The notes under the pieces are model-generated. The model did not search any database. It had not been told where the DNA came from and was given only the letters and a program-made list of their open reading frames with translations. A program made the position numbers and the translations under genes. Positions 46,101 to 57,062 of a stretch of 64,000 bases of DNA are shown here, piece after piece (position 1 is the first letter of the stretch; every line of letters starts with the position of its first letter). Origin of the DNA: Spongospora subterranea f. sp. subterranea (taxonomy: Eukaryota > Endomyxa: Phytomyxea > Phytomyxea > Plasmodiophorida); assembly GCA_049724395.1 (NCBI GenBank), contig JAUGWO010000082.1:124001-188000 (forward strand), read 5' to 3'.

Positions 46101-46231
46101 AAACGCCAAGCTTGAATGCGGCTTCCGCGACCGTTCCGTATATACTGTGCACAGAGCTTAAAAGAGACAGCGCGCGCCGTTGGTAGATCAATGACGGAGC
46201 GGTCGCGGAAGCCGCATTCAAGCTTTGCGTT
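46101..46231. repeat. Inverted repeat (about 38-bp arms, 54-bp loop)
   Basis: The left arm 46101-46139 and right arm 46194-46231 are reverse complements with three mismatches over the length; the core AAGCTTGAATGCGGCTTCCG is identical. It could be a fold-back/MITE-like insertion or a transcript hairpin. It lies next to the second copia remnant. Confidence 0.85.
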
Positions 46232-46429
46232 TGCTTTAAAGGCCTGAGCGTATGCGGAAAGATGGCGAAAGTGTGAGGTACTGTAATACTCCAGATTACT
46301 CGCGGATACATTTTGGGTTGCGGAGCGACTGGAACAAACTCCGAGTCCTCTACCTCAGGCCTCAGCGCCGACATGTGTCCATCGCGTGCTGACATGCGCA
46401 CTCCTTAATCTTTACGCAGAGCTACAGTT

Positions 46430-47080
46430 TAGCTTAAACTGTTTAGCGAGACTTGGCATAGTTGATTCTGTTGGCAAGTTCTGCCGGTTCATCAGATCAA
46501 TACAGGCAGGCAACATCGGCGAGCTGCTCAACGAGTCCTCAAGTATCTTGCTTCCAACGTCAGACCACGGTATTAGTTTTGCAACTTCGAAATTCAAACG
46601 ACAAGCTCCTTGGTTTCTGCGATGCAGACTGGGCTGGAAATTCCGATAACCGTCGATCTACAACAAGTTGTCTGTTCACGCTTCACGAAGGGCCGATCTC
46701 TTGATCGAAACTGCAGGCTTCAACGTCACTTTTATTAGTTGAAGCCGTATATATATTTTTCTGTGCATCGGCAAGGGAAGCTAAATGGACACGACAACTG
46801 TTGTTTGAGCTAGGATTTCCCCAGATCCAGCAACTACAATCTTCAAAGACAACAAGGGTTGTACAAAATCAGTGGCAACGATCGCACTGACACCAGATCA
46901 AAACACATTGATGTGAAGTATCACTTTGTTGGTCAGGTGATAAAATCAAACCAGATTCAAGTTGAATATCTTCCAACCAAAGAGATGATCGCCGATAAAC
47001 CCACTTCAACGATAGCATTTCAAAAGTGTCGTACAGCAATCGTCTTTCCCGGGTTTGAGGGGGCCTCAAACCAAGTGACA
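46430..47080 (+). mobile_element. Second decayed Ty1/copia remnant (RT end and RNase H)
   Basis: Broken plus-strand frames carry the copia RNase H pattern: LLGFCDADWAGNSDNRRSTT (about 46605-46665), SAREAKWTRQLLFELGFP (about 46770-46815) and SKHIDVKYHFVGQVIKSNQI then EYLPTKEMIADKPTSTIAF (about 46895-47010). Frameshifts and stops lie between them. No LTR was identified. It is not identical to the 14.7-16.5 kb remnant, so they are independent insertions or old relatives. Confidence 0.8.
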
Positions 47081-47099
47081 AGCTCTTGCGCAACCCAGA

Positions 47100-47598
47100 C
47101 AGTCGGCAAATATAGGCTGGATTGTTTGAGGTTGATTGCTATGCAAGAATGGGAAGCTCTGGCAAGGCATGGAATTCTTGAGTACTGCGGCGATTTGAAT
47201 GATGGTGATCTGTAGGTGCTGCTACACCAACGTTCTGTCGCGAAAAAATCTCCAAATTGAAACTACTTCAAAAAGCAATACGAACTCCAACTCCAAAAAT
47301 GCTACTGGTTGAGTTACAAGCAGGTGGGCTGTCCGCTAAACTCAAATTCTACAAACGCTTGATAGCCCATACAAGCAAGAGCAGACGCAAAATCCGTCAT
47401 GGTCTGCTTGCCGTGGTGATTATTAGCGCAGCCGCAGTAACGAATGGTTGAGGAATGACGAGTTACAGAAGCGTGCCGCCACTTGCTGCCAGCAATGTAC
47501 ACTTGTTCTTAGCCCGAATCCGACAGTCGGAGTTCGCACTCCGCAAATCGCGTTCCCCACAATCGTTTCATCGCTGAACTTCTCATTCTCTAAAAATC
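47100..47598. other. Interval between copia remnant and NDP kinase
   Basis: A plus-strand frame at 47257-47451 (KLKFYKRLIAHTSKSRRKIR) is short and unmatched. I see no gene here; the NDP kinase promoter should be in the last 100-200 bases. Confidence 0.35.
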
Positions 47599-48164
47599 AT
47601 GGGCGGCAATGATGAGCGTACCTACATCATGATCAAACCCGATGGTGTCCAGCGCGGACTTGTTGGACAAATCATCCAGAGATTTGAGTCTCGCGGATAC
47701 TTTCTTGCTGCTATGAAGTTGGTCAAGCCCACCAAGCAGTTCGCTGAAAGGCACTACTCCGATCTCTCATCCAAACCATTTTTCGGCTCCCTGACTGACT
47801 TTTTGTCGTCCGGACCCGTTGTTGCTGTACAACCTTGTCTTCAGATTATATATTATTTTTCTTATGTTTTTTTATACAGATGGTATGGCAAGGAAAGGAT
47901 GCCGTCAAGACTGGACGCAACATCATCGGTGCCACGAACCCATTGGCTTCTGCTCCTGGTACTATTCGTGGAGAATTCTGTATCGATGTCGGTCGCAATG
48001 TTATCCATGGCAGTGACTCAGTTGAATCGGTATTTGGTTGTTATGGTATTAGTAGCACATTTTTTATCAATTTTTGACAGGCCCAGAAGGAGATTGCTCT
48101 CTGGTTCGCTGACGACGAAGTCGTTGACTGGACACCCACCGTTCTTGCTCATATTTACGAGTAA
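47599..48164 (+). CDS. NDK1: Nucleoside diphosphate kinase
   Basis: Exons 47599-47826, 47880-48029 and 48081-48164 (introns 53 and 51 nt) give 153 residues, the standard length. The protein is textbook: [60 protein letters not shown], and the catalytic His in [16 protein letters not shown], then [12 protein letters not shown] near the end. NDPK transfers the gamma-phosphate from ATP to NDPs through phospho-His. AATAAA at 48184-48189 provides a poly(A) signal 20 bases past the stop. Confidence 0.98.
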
Positions 48165-48287
48165 TTTTTCCAATTATCTGCTCAATAAACTTCTAGTGCT
48201 GTAAATTTGCCTATATTTCCGGTACCTATTATCGATCGATACAATTTTTCAATGTGGGGGAATTCATGATTCGGTTTGTTCCTAGCC

Positions 48288-49082
48288 ATGGACCAGAGTC
48301 ATTCCTTCATTAGCCCTTTGCGTCGTATAAATGCAGCTATAGATGCGGGTAGGGGGCATTTTTCAATGTATAATGTCATAAAATCCCCTGCAAATAGGGG
48401 TTCTTTTCAAGATATCGAACGGGTTCTCAATGAAATGAGAACCTTTTCGTCTAGTATGGTCCTGGAAAGGTCCCATCTTATCAGTCAAAGTAATCAGAAC
48501 CAAACCAAGGTCTCTGATGTTCAGGCAGCTCTCAGTATGGAGATGGAGGCGCGATTACAAGCCCAAAGAGCATTGTCGGTTGCTGAGAATCAACATCGAT
48601 GTCAAACCATGAACATGAAGCAGGAGTTAGAGAAATATAAGAGAGTAGCTTTGAAGGCAGAGGGCACTGAAACTCAAGCGAGGGATAATTTAGCTAGACT
48701 GCAAATTAAGCTGCAAACTGCAGAAATAGAAGTGCGAGAACATGCCAGACAACTACAAATCAAGACGAGGGAGGCGTACGAATCGAAGAAAAACGCATTG
48801 AAATGTGTTAGACTACTGAGGATGACGAACCATGAATTAGTTCAATTAAGGATGAAGCACGAGCAAGAATCAAATAGGGCAAGCAACGAACGCAGCACGC
48901 ACTCAAAAGAGATGTTGAAGGCGTGCCAGAGAGAGGGCATGCTGACGGAATCGATCGTCCGATTGGAGGATCAGCTGCAAGAAGCGAAAGAAGTCGACAG
49001 AAGGCAGCGAGACATGATCAGAGAACTTGAGTCGAAACTGCCTCCATCTAGATATATAACAGGTAGACAAGGCCAGGTGTGA
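48288..49082 (+). CDS. Coiled-coil protein, unknown function
   Basis: Single-exon frame of 264 residues from ATG 48288, with 40 residues of irregular N-terminus (MDQSHSFISPLRRINAAIDA). Residues about 45-255 are an almost uninterrupted coiled coil rich in Glu, Arg, Gln and Leu (QAALSMEMEARLQAQRALSV, ARLQIKLQTAEIEVREHARQ, ESIVRLEDQLQEAKEVDRRQ). Such proteins are often structural, for example at centrioles or axonemes, but nothing here proves that. A CCTAG just before the ATG could be an acceptor site of a 5' UTR intron. AATAAATAAA near 49107 follows the stop. Confidence 0.75.
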   Translation: MDQSHSFISPLRRINAAIDAGRGHFSMYNVIKSPANRGSFQDIERVLNEMRTFSSSMVLERSHLISQSNQNQTKVSDVQAALSMEMEARLQAQRALSVAENQHRCQTMNMKQELEKYKRVALKAEGTETQARDNLARLQIKLQTAEIEVREHARQLQIKTREAYESKKNALKCVRLLRMTNHELVQLRMKHEQESNRASNERSTHSKEMLKACQREGMLTESIVRLEDQLQEAKEVDRRQRDMIRELESKLPPSRYITGRQGQV

Positions 49083-49803
49083 ACGAAAGTAATCAACATA
49101 GTAATCAATAAATAAAAATTTCTTATAGTCAAAAAATCGTCCTATGCAAAAGCAATCGAAAATTTGAAAATACTAGAAAAAACAAAAAAACAAGCATCGG
49201 GAACCGAAACTTTTAATTTTTTATTGACGTAAGATGGCTGAGTTCAAGGCACTAATGCCATTTCTTTCATCGTCTATTTCGGTGATGATTACCGATTCCA
49301 AATTTCGGTTCAACAGACAGAAAGACTAATGCAAACGTATATGTCGTGCCCTGGAACCCAGTCTGACATTCCATCCCGACGTCAACGTACTACGTTTGTC
49401 GAACCAGTTATCGAAAATGCGTCAACTATCAACACGGTCCCATGCAAATGGTGAGATATGCATTGGATCCATGGGCGATCTGGGAGAAGTATTATGGAAT
49501 AGGGCGTTGCAATTACAAAAAAAAAACACGATGGTGTTTAGGTCCGATGACTCAGGTTCGATGCTGATCATTAATCTGTTTCGTGCACAAAACACTGATT
49601 GCCTGTGCCGCCGCCAGAAAACCAACCTGAGGCAGCGAAGATGCGGTAGTGATTTTGGGAGTCATGTTGTGGCGAGTACGATGGGCGCAGGTGGGGCCTG
49701 ACGGCGTTAGGTATCTGACGCGCGGAGTATATAGTGCTTTCACATAGGTGTAAAGGCTGCGCTTAGGCTGCGCCTTCTTGACTCTATATATTCTGCTACT
49801 GCA
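49083..49803. other. Intergenic, AT-rich; no gene assigned
   Basis: About 720 bases. Short ORFs on both strands near 49400-49980 mirror each other or the PRP31 N-terminus. A poly-A tract (A9) lies near 49517. Nothing else is recognised. Confidence 0.4.
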
Positions 49804-51861
49804 ATGACAACGCTGGCTGAATCGTTTCTCAATGATCTCGACGAGTCGACCGATGAGGAAGAAGAACAGGTCAGGGCTTTGTCCAACCAGCAGCAAGGAA
49901 CTGCGGATGTTGACGAGGAGGAGGAAGACCTCGACATTGAAGATGTAGATAAGATGCTGGATGCCCCAGGCCATGACCCCTTGTCGCAGGTCACAACGCT
50001 GTATAAATCGCCACGATTAAAAGTTGGGTTTTGTACTGTCAATGCAGATGATAATGACATTAACGTAATTGCCGCTCAGAACCTGCTCGAACTACTGACC
50101 CAGTCAATGGAAGCTGGACTCTCCGAATCGTTAGGGGACGGTCGCGAGTTCAGCACAATGGTCACCTGTAATCAAATGGCTGTTGAGATTGAAGATGAAA
50201 TTGCAGCTGTTTGTGCTATGCTGTAAAAGTCAACTTTTTGTTTCTCATTTTTTTTCTTACTCAGGTTTTCAAATACGTACGCGATTTATATTCGTTGTTC
50301 TTCCCTGAATTAGAGCGCCTAGTGCCTCTGCCATTAGATTATGCCAAAGTTGTCAAACATATTCAGAATAAGAGAGTATGATAGAAGTTTGACTCCGGTT
50401 CGTCAGAAATTTACTGTGGAGTGATGTAGGACATCCAGTCCATAGACCTTACCGGTATTCTTCCTCCTGAAAATGTCATGAGTATCGCAATGACGGCTAG
50501 TACGGCGACTTCGCATGGCGAACTTCCAGCACATGTTTTAGAGCAATGCCTGTCAGGATGTGATGCCATCATTAGTCTCCACGAAGATAAAAATCAGGTA
50601 AATATCGCAATTTCAGGATGTCGGTTTTTAATGATTCCAATGCAGATTTTGATGTTTGTTGAGTCTCGGATGGGTGTGTATGCCCCAAATACGACTGCAA
50701 TTATCGGTTCTGGTCTGGCGTCACGTCTCATCGGGCTTGCCGGAGGACTCTCCAACCTTTCTCAAATTCCTGCATGTGACATCATGGTCGGAAAAGCTAT
50801 TGACTATGAAACTCCTATATATATTGTCGCGTGTACAGGTGTTGGGTCACAATCGACGTGTCGATCTGTCAGGATTTTCTAAAGTCACAACGGGTGCGTC
50901 AATTCGCGTTAATTGTCAATTATTGCTAACTCTATCCAGGATTGCATGAGGGAATTTTGAAGCAGTGTGATTTGGTTTCAAAAATACCATCACATCTCAG
51001 AAAGAAAGCTCTCAAATTGGTCGCAGCGAAGGTTCGCGACGTATAGAGTTTTAAGTGTAATTGGCCCACAATGTTCGCATAGGTTGCTTTGGCGGCCCGT
51101 ATTGATTGCCATTGCACTGATCCCAAAATGAGCGATATCCGGGGGAAAGAGTACCGTGAAGATATCAGCAAGCAGCTGCACAGGTATCAATCTTGTCTGG
51201 ATATGTAGACTTTTACAGACTGCGACATAGGCTAATGGAACCAGATAAGAAAAAACAGTTCAAAGCCTTGCCGGCTCCAGTTGAAAAACCGAGAAAGAAA
51301 CGAGGTAAACAACAACCACGCTGGTGCTTTCACAACTAATTTTTGTAGGAGGAAAACGGTTCAGGAAGATGAAAGAAAAGTATGAAACAACGGAGCTTTC
51401 AAAGCAAAAGAACAGAATGGTATATTTTTCCGATTTACCACATCACTGAAATAACGCGTACAATCAGGCATTTGGTACTGAGGAAGTGGAAACTTACGAT
51501 GGCATGCAACTGGGTATGATCAACGCGGCTGGTTCTGGACGTGTCAGATTGCAAGCGAAGGATACTCAGAAGCTTGGCAAAACCATTGCACTGAAAAACA
51601 AGTTCAAAAACAGGTTGCGACAGTGTTAAGTACCGTATGGCGTTGATAACAGTTTTGGTTAGATTCGGCAGTAGCAGCGGGACTGTATCAGGGTTCAGTT
51701 CGTCCTTGGCGTTTACTCCGGTTCAAGGCTTGGAACTTGTTAATCCTAATGCCGCCGCAGAGAAACTAGCGAAGCTTCGTGCCATCAATGAGAAGTATTT
51801 TAATTCTGCTGGTGGTTTCAGGCAGGTCGCATCGTCAGCATCGTCTACCAGAAATACATAA
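49804..51861 (+). CDS. PRPF31: U4/U6-U5 tri-snRNP factor PRP31
   Basis: About eleven short exons from ATG 49804 to TAA 51861. The acidic N-terminus (LAESFLNDLDESTDEEEEQV) leads to the Nop domain: VFKYVRDLYSLFFPELERLV, MSIAMTASTATSHGELPAHV, LMFVESRMGVYAPNTTAIIG, GLAGGLSNLSQIPACDIMVL and GHNRRVDLSGFSKVTTGLHE. The C-terminal part has KKRGGKRFRKMKEKYETTEL and SSLAFTPVQGLELVNPNAAA. Every intron I placed (for example 50209-50264) is 44-60 nt and phase-correct. PRP31 binds U4 snRNA with 15.5K/Snu13 and tethers U4/U6 to U5. No residue loss seen. Confidence 0.96.
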
Positions 51862-52012
51862 ATATCAATGATTTAATAATCGGTTGCCTGTGTCTCCTTA
51901 ATCCGTTGGATCTTCTTAGAATTAGTGTACATGGCCGAATATGTCATCCCTATTTGGCTGAAGGTGCGGGCATCTGCGCAAACGGGACAACTTTTGTTTG
52001 GCCGTCGTGAAA

Positions 52013-53423
52013 ATGGGAATGGATGATTTTCAGTTTTGTCAGATACTACCTAAAGTCGAACTGCATGCGCACGTCAGCGGATGCATCCGTCCAGCCACAC
52101 TCAATGAATGGCTTCCTGCGCCAGAAAAAGGGCTGATCGCCACCCGCCCCTTCACCTTTGCTGTATTTGGTCTCATTCACTCCGCAATTGATTCACTTGA
52201 TAAAGTCGGTTGTCGGCAGTCGACGAAACAGCCCTATCTGAAACATTCTCTTCAACAGGTGCAACGGGTCGTACGAGAGGCGATCGAAGATTTCCACGCA
52301 GATGGCGTTATCTACCTGGAATTGCGTTCTACACCTCGATCGTTTCCACAAACATCAAATGTACCAGCTACGACCAAATACGATTACATCAGGTAACTTA
52401 GAAAATTGACTAAAAACGAATCTTGTGAACATTTCCTGAAACGCTTAGGCGCGTTCTGAGCACAGCGCGAACGTGTATGACTCGACGAGATCTTTCCGGA
52501 ATCACTGTCCGGTTCATTGTTAGCATTGATAGGTCGAAGCCAGCCAACGATGCTTTAGATACCCTAAAGGTGGCCCCCGTCCTCTCATGGCGCCACAGCT
52601 GGATCATTTGTTTCATCCTGTTTTTCTGATCAGGTACTGAATAGCATTGATGACGATTACATTGTTGGCATCGATCTCAGTGGCGATCCTCGTTGTCAAT
52701 CGTCTCCATTAGACGAGTTTCTTTACATGTTCGCCCAGCAAAAAAATCGCCACAAATTGACCATTCATTTCGGCGAACACTGGAACATTGATGAGCTTGA
52801 CAAGATACTGCGGATTGGTCCAGACCGTCTTGGACATGCATGCTGTATCGGCGACGACGTTTTAGACATTATACAGAGCAGGTTGATGTTGCCATTTGAT
52901 TTGAACTGTTTCGGTGAATTCTGATTTCAGATTGCAGGCATATTCCGGTCGAAGTATGCCTATCTTCGAATGTTGTCGTATTAGCCGATAGGGGTTGCTT
53001 CTGTTGTCATTCTGAATCAAATTCGTGCTCCAGTGACATATGCTCGAAATGCAATGTGAGAATCATTGTCATCTTCATGATATTGATATCTGAGACCTCC
53101 TTCAGGACTGGAGGGAACTTGGGGACCGAAAATCGCCCTGCCTTTGCGTTTATGGTGCACATCGGCTTGGTGCACTAATTAAGGATGGGGTTTCCCCCAT
53201 GTGCATTTGCACTGACGATCCTGGCGTGTTTGCGGTATCGTCTACTATTGAACATCTTCGTGCTCTTCGATCGTTTAGCCTTTCACGGAAACAGTTGCTA
53301 AATCTTGTTCATCGTTCTGTTCCCGCGATTTTCGACCAACAATCGGCACAAATTGTAGAATCACGTCTGGAGTGGTTCGAACAAGAATTTGCCGTTGATA
53401 TCAACAATGTGGTGAGCGTATAA
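52013..53423 (+). CDS. ADAL: Adenosine deaminase-like protein (ADAL/MAPDA, N6-methyl-AMP deaminase type)
   Basis: Exons 52013-52392, 52449-52569, 52634-52881 and from 52938 on. Zinc/active-site motifs are in order: LPKVELHAHVSGCIRP (HxH), YLELRSTPR, GIDLSGDPR, TIHFGEHWN, DRLGHACC and MCICTDDPGVF (metal Asp). Spacing and the ELRSTPR block fit the ADAL group rather than classical ADA. ADAL-type enzymes deaminate N6-methyl-AMP to IMP in other eukaryotes; substrate here is inferred. The exon after HIPVEVCLSSNV is uncertain: either one intron of about 130 nt (52980-53105) leads straight to DWRELGDRKSP, or a small exon lies within. Confidence 0.9.
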
Positions 53424-54160
53424 TTCACATTAACATATCAATCAATCGACTTCCGTACAAAGCTGACACCTGTGCATAAATATTGTTAATCCACGCAACC
53501 CAAGACATGTGTTTATTCCAAAACTTGTTTCCAGCATATCCTAAAAGGCAAACCCTAACTATCAGAAACGAGACTTTCACAATGTTTTGTCATGGTGATA
53601 AACCAGGGAGTTCAGATCAACTGTAGGTGCCACAGTGGCTAAATTATTGATGCATATTCGGGTACCTCGTAAAAAGTGATGCGTTCCAGTTGATATGTGA
53701 ATGAAATTGAGAGATTTCATCGTCAAGATTTGGGACAAAAATGTACAACAAATCACGATCTCAACATAAAATTGTCATTCTAGTCACTATTGAGTTGAGA
53801 AATTTGAATGTTTCAGCAATTGCGTCGCCTCTATCGGTTGGGAAAGTTGCTGTAATCAATTCTCTCGATGTGCTCTATGATGGTACAGTAGCTCATCTGC
53901 TTTTGATGTTATTGCGTTAGAAACGAGGGAATGGCAAATCAAGTCGACCGCGACCGATCGTTTATCCCGCCGATAGCGCTTGGCGCCTCCTCGAGCACAA
54001 CGGCCTCGGAATCTCCTTAACCGACGCGCGTGACTTGATTTGTCATTCCCCTTGAGAGTTACTACATCCCCATTGTGTTTGACGCTATATTATTATTGAG
54101 AGCAGACGAGCTACCGTCGTAAACCCTTAAGGAAATAACAGATCAAAATCGCGTCCCGAC
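53424..54160. other. Gene-free stretch containing a small inverted-repeat element
   Basis: No coding support on either strand. The notable content is the inverted repeat at 53927-54050, listed separately. Confidence 0.5.
53927..54050. repeat. 124-bp MITE-like inverted-repeat element
   Basis: Left arm 53927-53945 (GGGAATGGCAAATCAAGTC) and right arm 54032-54050 are reverse complements with one mismatch. The inside is GC-richer than the flanks. No clear target-site duplication is seen. Confidence 0.7.
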
Positions 54161-54228
54161 TGGGAGCAGCATGAATTGCGCCACGTCCCGTCACGCAAAC
54201 TCATGACGATGGCCAGAGGGACAGTCTG

Positions 54229-54616
54229 TTACACTTCAGCAACGCATTCCCGATCGGTCGCACAAGCGAAATAAAAAACACCGATGGCCGTCACCCAATA
54301 AAAAGCTATCCTACCAGCTAACCTGGTTGCATTGCACTCCAATTTCGAATCGCCACAGTGGTAGAGTGCGGTTCGCCCATCCGTCTCACACCAGGGGTCA
54401 TTTAGTGACAAACACGTACTAGGCTGTATACTGGGTGTGTCCAGCGATCACATATAATCCGTTCAACTGCTGTAACAAGTGGATTGAGGTGTCCCCCTCT
54501 ATCGGCGCAGATCCGATAACGGTGTGTTCACCGTTACACCGTACACTTATCTCTTTAAGTGGACAACATACACCCCGATGATTATACACACTCGGGTCAC
54601 GGAAGTATTCATTCAT
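54229..54616 (-). CDS. Possible small Cys-rich protein (broken or two exons)
   Basis: ATG 54616 opens 65 codons with GVCCPLKEISVRCNGEHTVI, then a stop. In a second frame LNDPWCETDGRTALYHCGD and a hydrophobic stretch GRIAFYWVTAIGVFYFACAT follow to 54229. Joining them needs loss of one base near 54418 or an intron that I cannot place. Together they would be a Cys-rich protein with one membrane span; no family recognised. Confidence 0.3.
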
Positions 54617-54689
54617 TTTTAGGTTACATCACTGTTATTTACAAAGAACTGGTCTGTGTTTAAGAGGGTTTGGTTCATTCATTGTATTA

Positions 54690-56571
54690 ATGCCTCCCAA
54701 TCTCATACCGACAAATGGTGCCAATGATACTCCATTATCCTCACCGGTGGCGGCCCTACCACAAACACGTTCGTGCTCCAACTTGATCGAACAGGAGAAA
54801 GAAGGTTGAGTCCCTTGATTTGAAGAATCAGCTGCTAGTGATATGGGTCTGCAGTCAATGAATGTTTAGTCTTATGCATGGTTGGCCTACCTGCGCGTGG
54901 CAAAACTTATCTCGCGCGAAAACTGGAACGATATCTTCGCTGGATTGGATTCAAAACAAAATCGTTCAATATAGGAATGTACCGGCGCCAGCAGGTATTG
55001 GTTTTCTGTTGTCAGAAATGTTTTTGACCGTTAAAAATAGGTTGGTGCTCACGTTGCGGCGGATTTCTTCGACCCAAGCAATGAAGCTGGTGTTTCTGCA
55101 CGACAACAGTGTGCAGCGCAAGCGATTAAAGCCTTACTTTCCTGGGTTTTTACAGATGGTGGACGAGTAGCTATATACGATGGTACTAACAGCACTTTGG
55201 AGCGAAGAAGGCTCGTCAAGGAACAGGTTCGTAGTTTCTGGTTATTATCAGACAGTTAATCATAATGACATCTGAGGATTAGCTTGCTCAAGCGCAAAAA
55301 AGAATCGGGAATAGTCTTTAAACTGGTCTGGGTTGAGAGTATCTGTAACGATGAATCTATTTTGGAAGAAACTATTCGAAGAAACAAGCTCAACTCGCCT
55401 GATTACGTTGGAGTTGATCCTGATACAGGTTGTTATTGTATGTGGCTGTATATGTGCTTACACTCTTGCAGCCTATAGGGATTTTCGTGAGCGAATAGCG
55501 AATTATGAAAGAGGTTATAAGACGCTCACCGAAGAAGAAGGAGACCGTTACATCAAGGTTATTGATACCGGGACGAAGATGGAAGTTTATAGACTTGATG
55601 GCATAGTGTGCTCGCGCATCGTCTACTTTCTACTTCATGTTCGGTAATGATTCGGAATTCTCGTTGTGTTGCGCTGATGAATTTTCTACCAGAATAAACA
55701 CAGCTCCTATTTACCTCTCGCGCCACGGAGAATCCGAGTTCAACATTCAGGGTAAGAGTCTCGATGTACAAAAGAATCTCTCTGATTTTTTACAGGAAAA
55801 ATTGGAGGTGATTCACATCTAAGTCAACGTGGAAGACAGTACGCAGAACAACTTGCATCGTTTTTGGAGAAAGAAAAAGAGCTCAATAAGGTGATAAAGG
55901 AGATTGCCTTTCTTTCAACTTCTGAGAAGTTACCAGACCGGGAAGCTTACGGTGTTCTGTAGCACTTTGAAGCGTACAATTGAGACCGCATCCTACATAA
56001 AAGGTATAACATATGCCGAATTATATTTTCAAGATTAGTTACGAATGAGTATAGGGGATAAGCCACAACAGTGGAGAGCTTTATCCGAGATCGAAGTTGG
56101 ATCTTGCGATGGAATGAATACAGCAGATTTTGAAACGATGATGCCTGAAGAGTTTGAAGCCCGAAAAGCGGACAAGCTTCGCTACCGATATCCTCGGTTG
56201 GTTTTTATCGAGCTCATGATATCGAACATTTCATCAATTTTAACCAGGGGAGAATCGTATCTTGACGTAATTCAACGATTAGAACCAGTAATTTTTGAAC
56301 TTGAAAAATCCACGTCTCCGGTTATCGTTGTTGGGCATCGGGCCGTGCTTCGTTGCGTTTGTATGATTTTCCCAAAAATTGATGTGACTGATATTAAAGC
56401 GCAATTCTAGATGCATATTTTATGGATCTCCCGCACGAAGACATCCCGCATCTCGACCTATTTTTACATCGAGTGTTCAAGCTGAAAAATGCAGCATATG
56501 GGTGTGATGTGCAGACATATGATCTGGGAGTTCAAAGTGTTGATCAAGTCAACGATCAATATTTAACATGA
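54690..56571 (+). CDS. PFKFB: 6-phosphofructo-2-kinase/fructose-2,6-bisphosphatase (one-base frameshift)
   Basis: Kinase half: P-loop [46 protein letters not shown] and [17 protein letters not shown], with [14 protein letters not shown]. Bisphosphatase half: [18 protein letters not shown] (phospho-acceptor His in RHGES), [54 protein letters not shown] and [11 protein letters not shown] (second catalytic His). About ten introns of 43-65 nt rejoin these blocks. The frame breaks at the A6 run 55296-55301; deleting one A links EQLAQAQK to ESGIVFKLV. The enzyme sets fructose-2,6-bisphosphate levels and so glycolytic flux. Which activity dominates cannot be told from sequence. Confidence 0.92.
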
Positions 56572-57062
56572 GCTGTTGAAGGATCTGTTCATTGTCTGCC
56601 AGTATTTATGTGTTTTTTTTGGAAAAGGCTATTGAATATTAATATATCAGATGCTTTCTCACATATTTTTCCTCAATGAAGTGCACAAACAGGCTTGATC
56701 GCAGATTCTTGCATCAACGTCAGAACCCTATACAAACAAAGACTACTTGGGTTCGGTTTCAGGCGAGTTATCGCATCTGATTCCTGCAAAACCCGGTGTG
56801 AGGTGCCCTGATAGGGGTCGCGTTTCCCTATTGTTCAGGTCTCTCCACCCACCCCCTACCAGTGCGGTTGTGCGTGTGGTGGGCTGATGGTAGCGCCCAT
56901 CTGTTATAGTGGCGATCTGTGAGTGATGAGGGTGTAATGTGGTGTACACCTACCACCTGTCGACCCACCTGTTACCTGTAGTCCTCTTGTAGGTGTAGCG
57001 GTATCGATATTCCCCTTATCAGATGTCTCCATCCTCTTCTTCTCCATTTCTGCATTGATTAG
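56572..57062. other. Intergenic interval PFKFB-phosphatase
   Basis: No gene supported. Minus-strand ORFs here (56743-56949 and 56904-57242) overlap the phosphatase 5' end and show no recognisable protein. Confidence 0.4.

Noticed and set aside
49740-50060. Ser-rich minus-strand ORF
   Set aside because: Antisense of the acidic PRP31 N-terminus (Glu/Asp codons read backwards as Ser/Leu).
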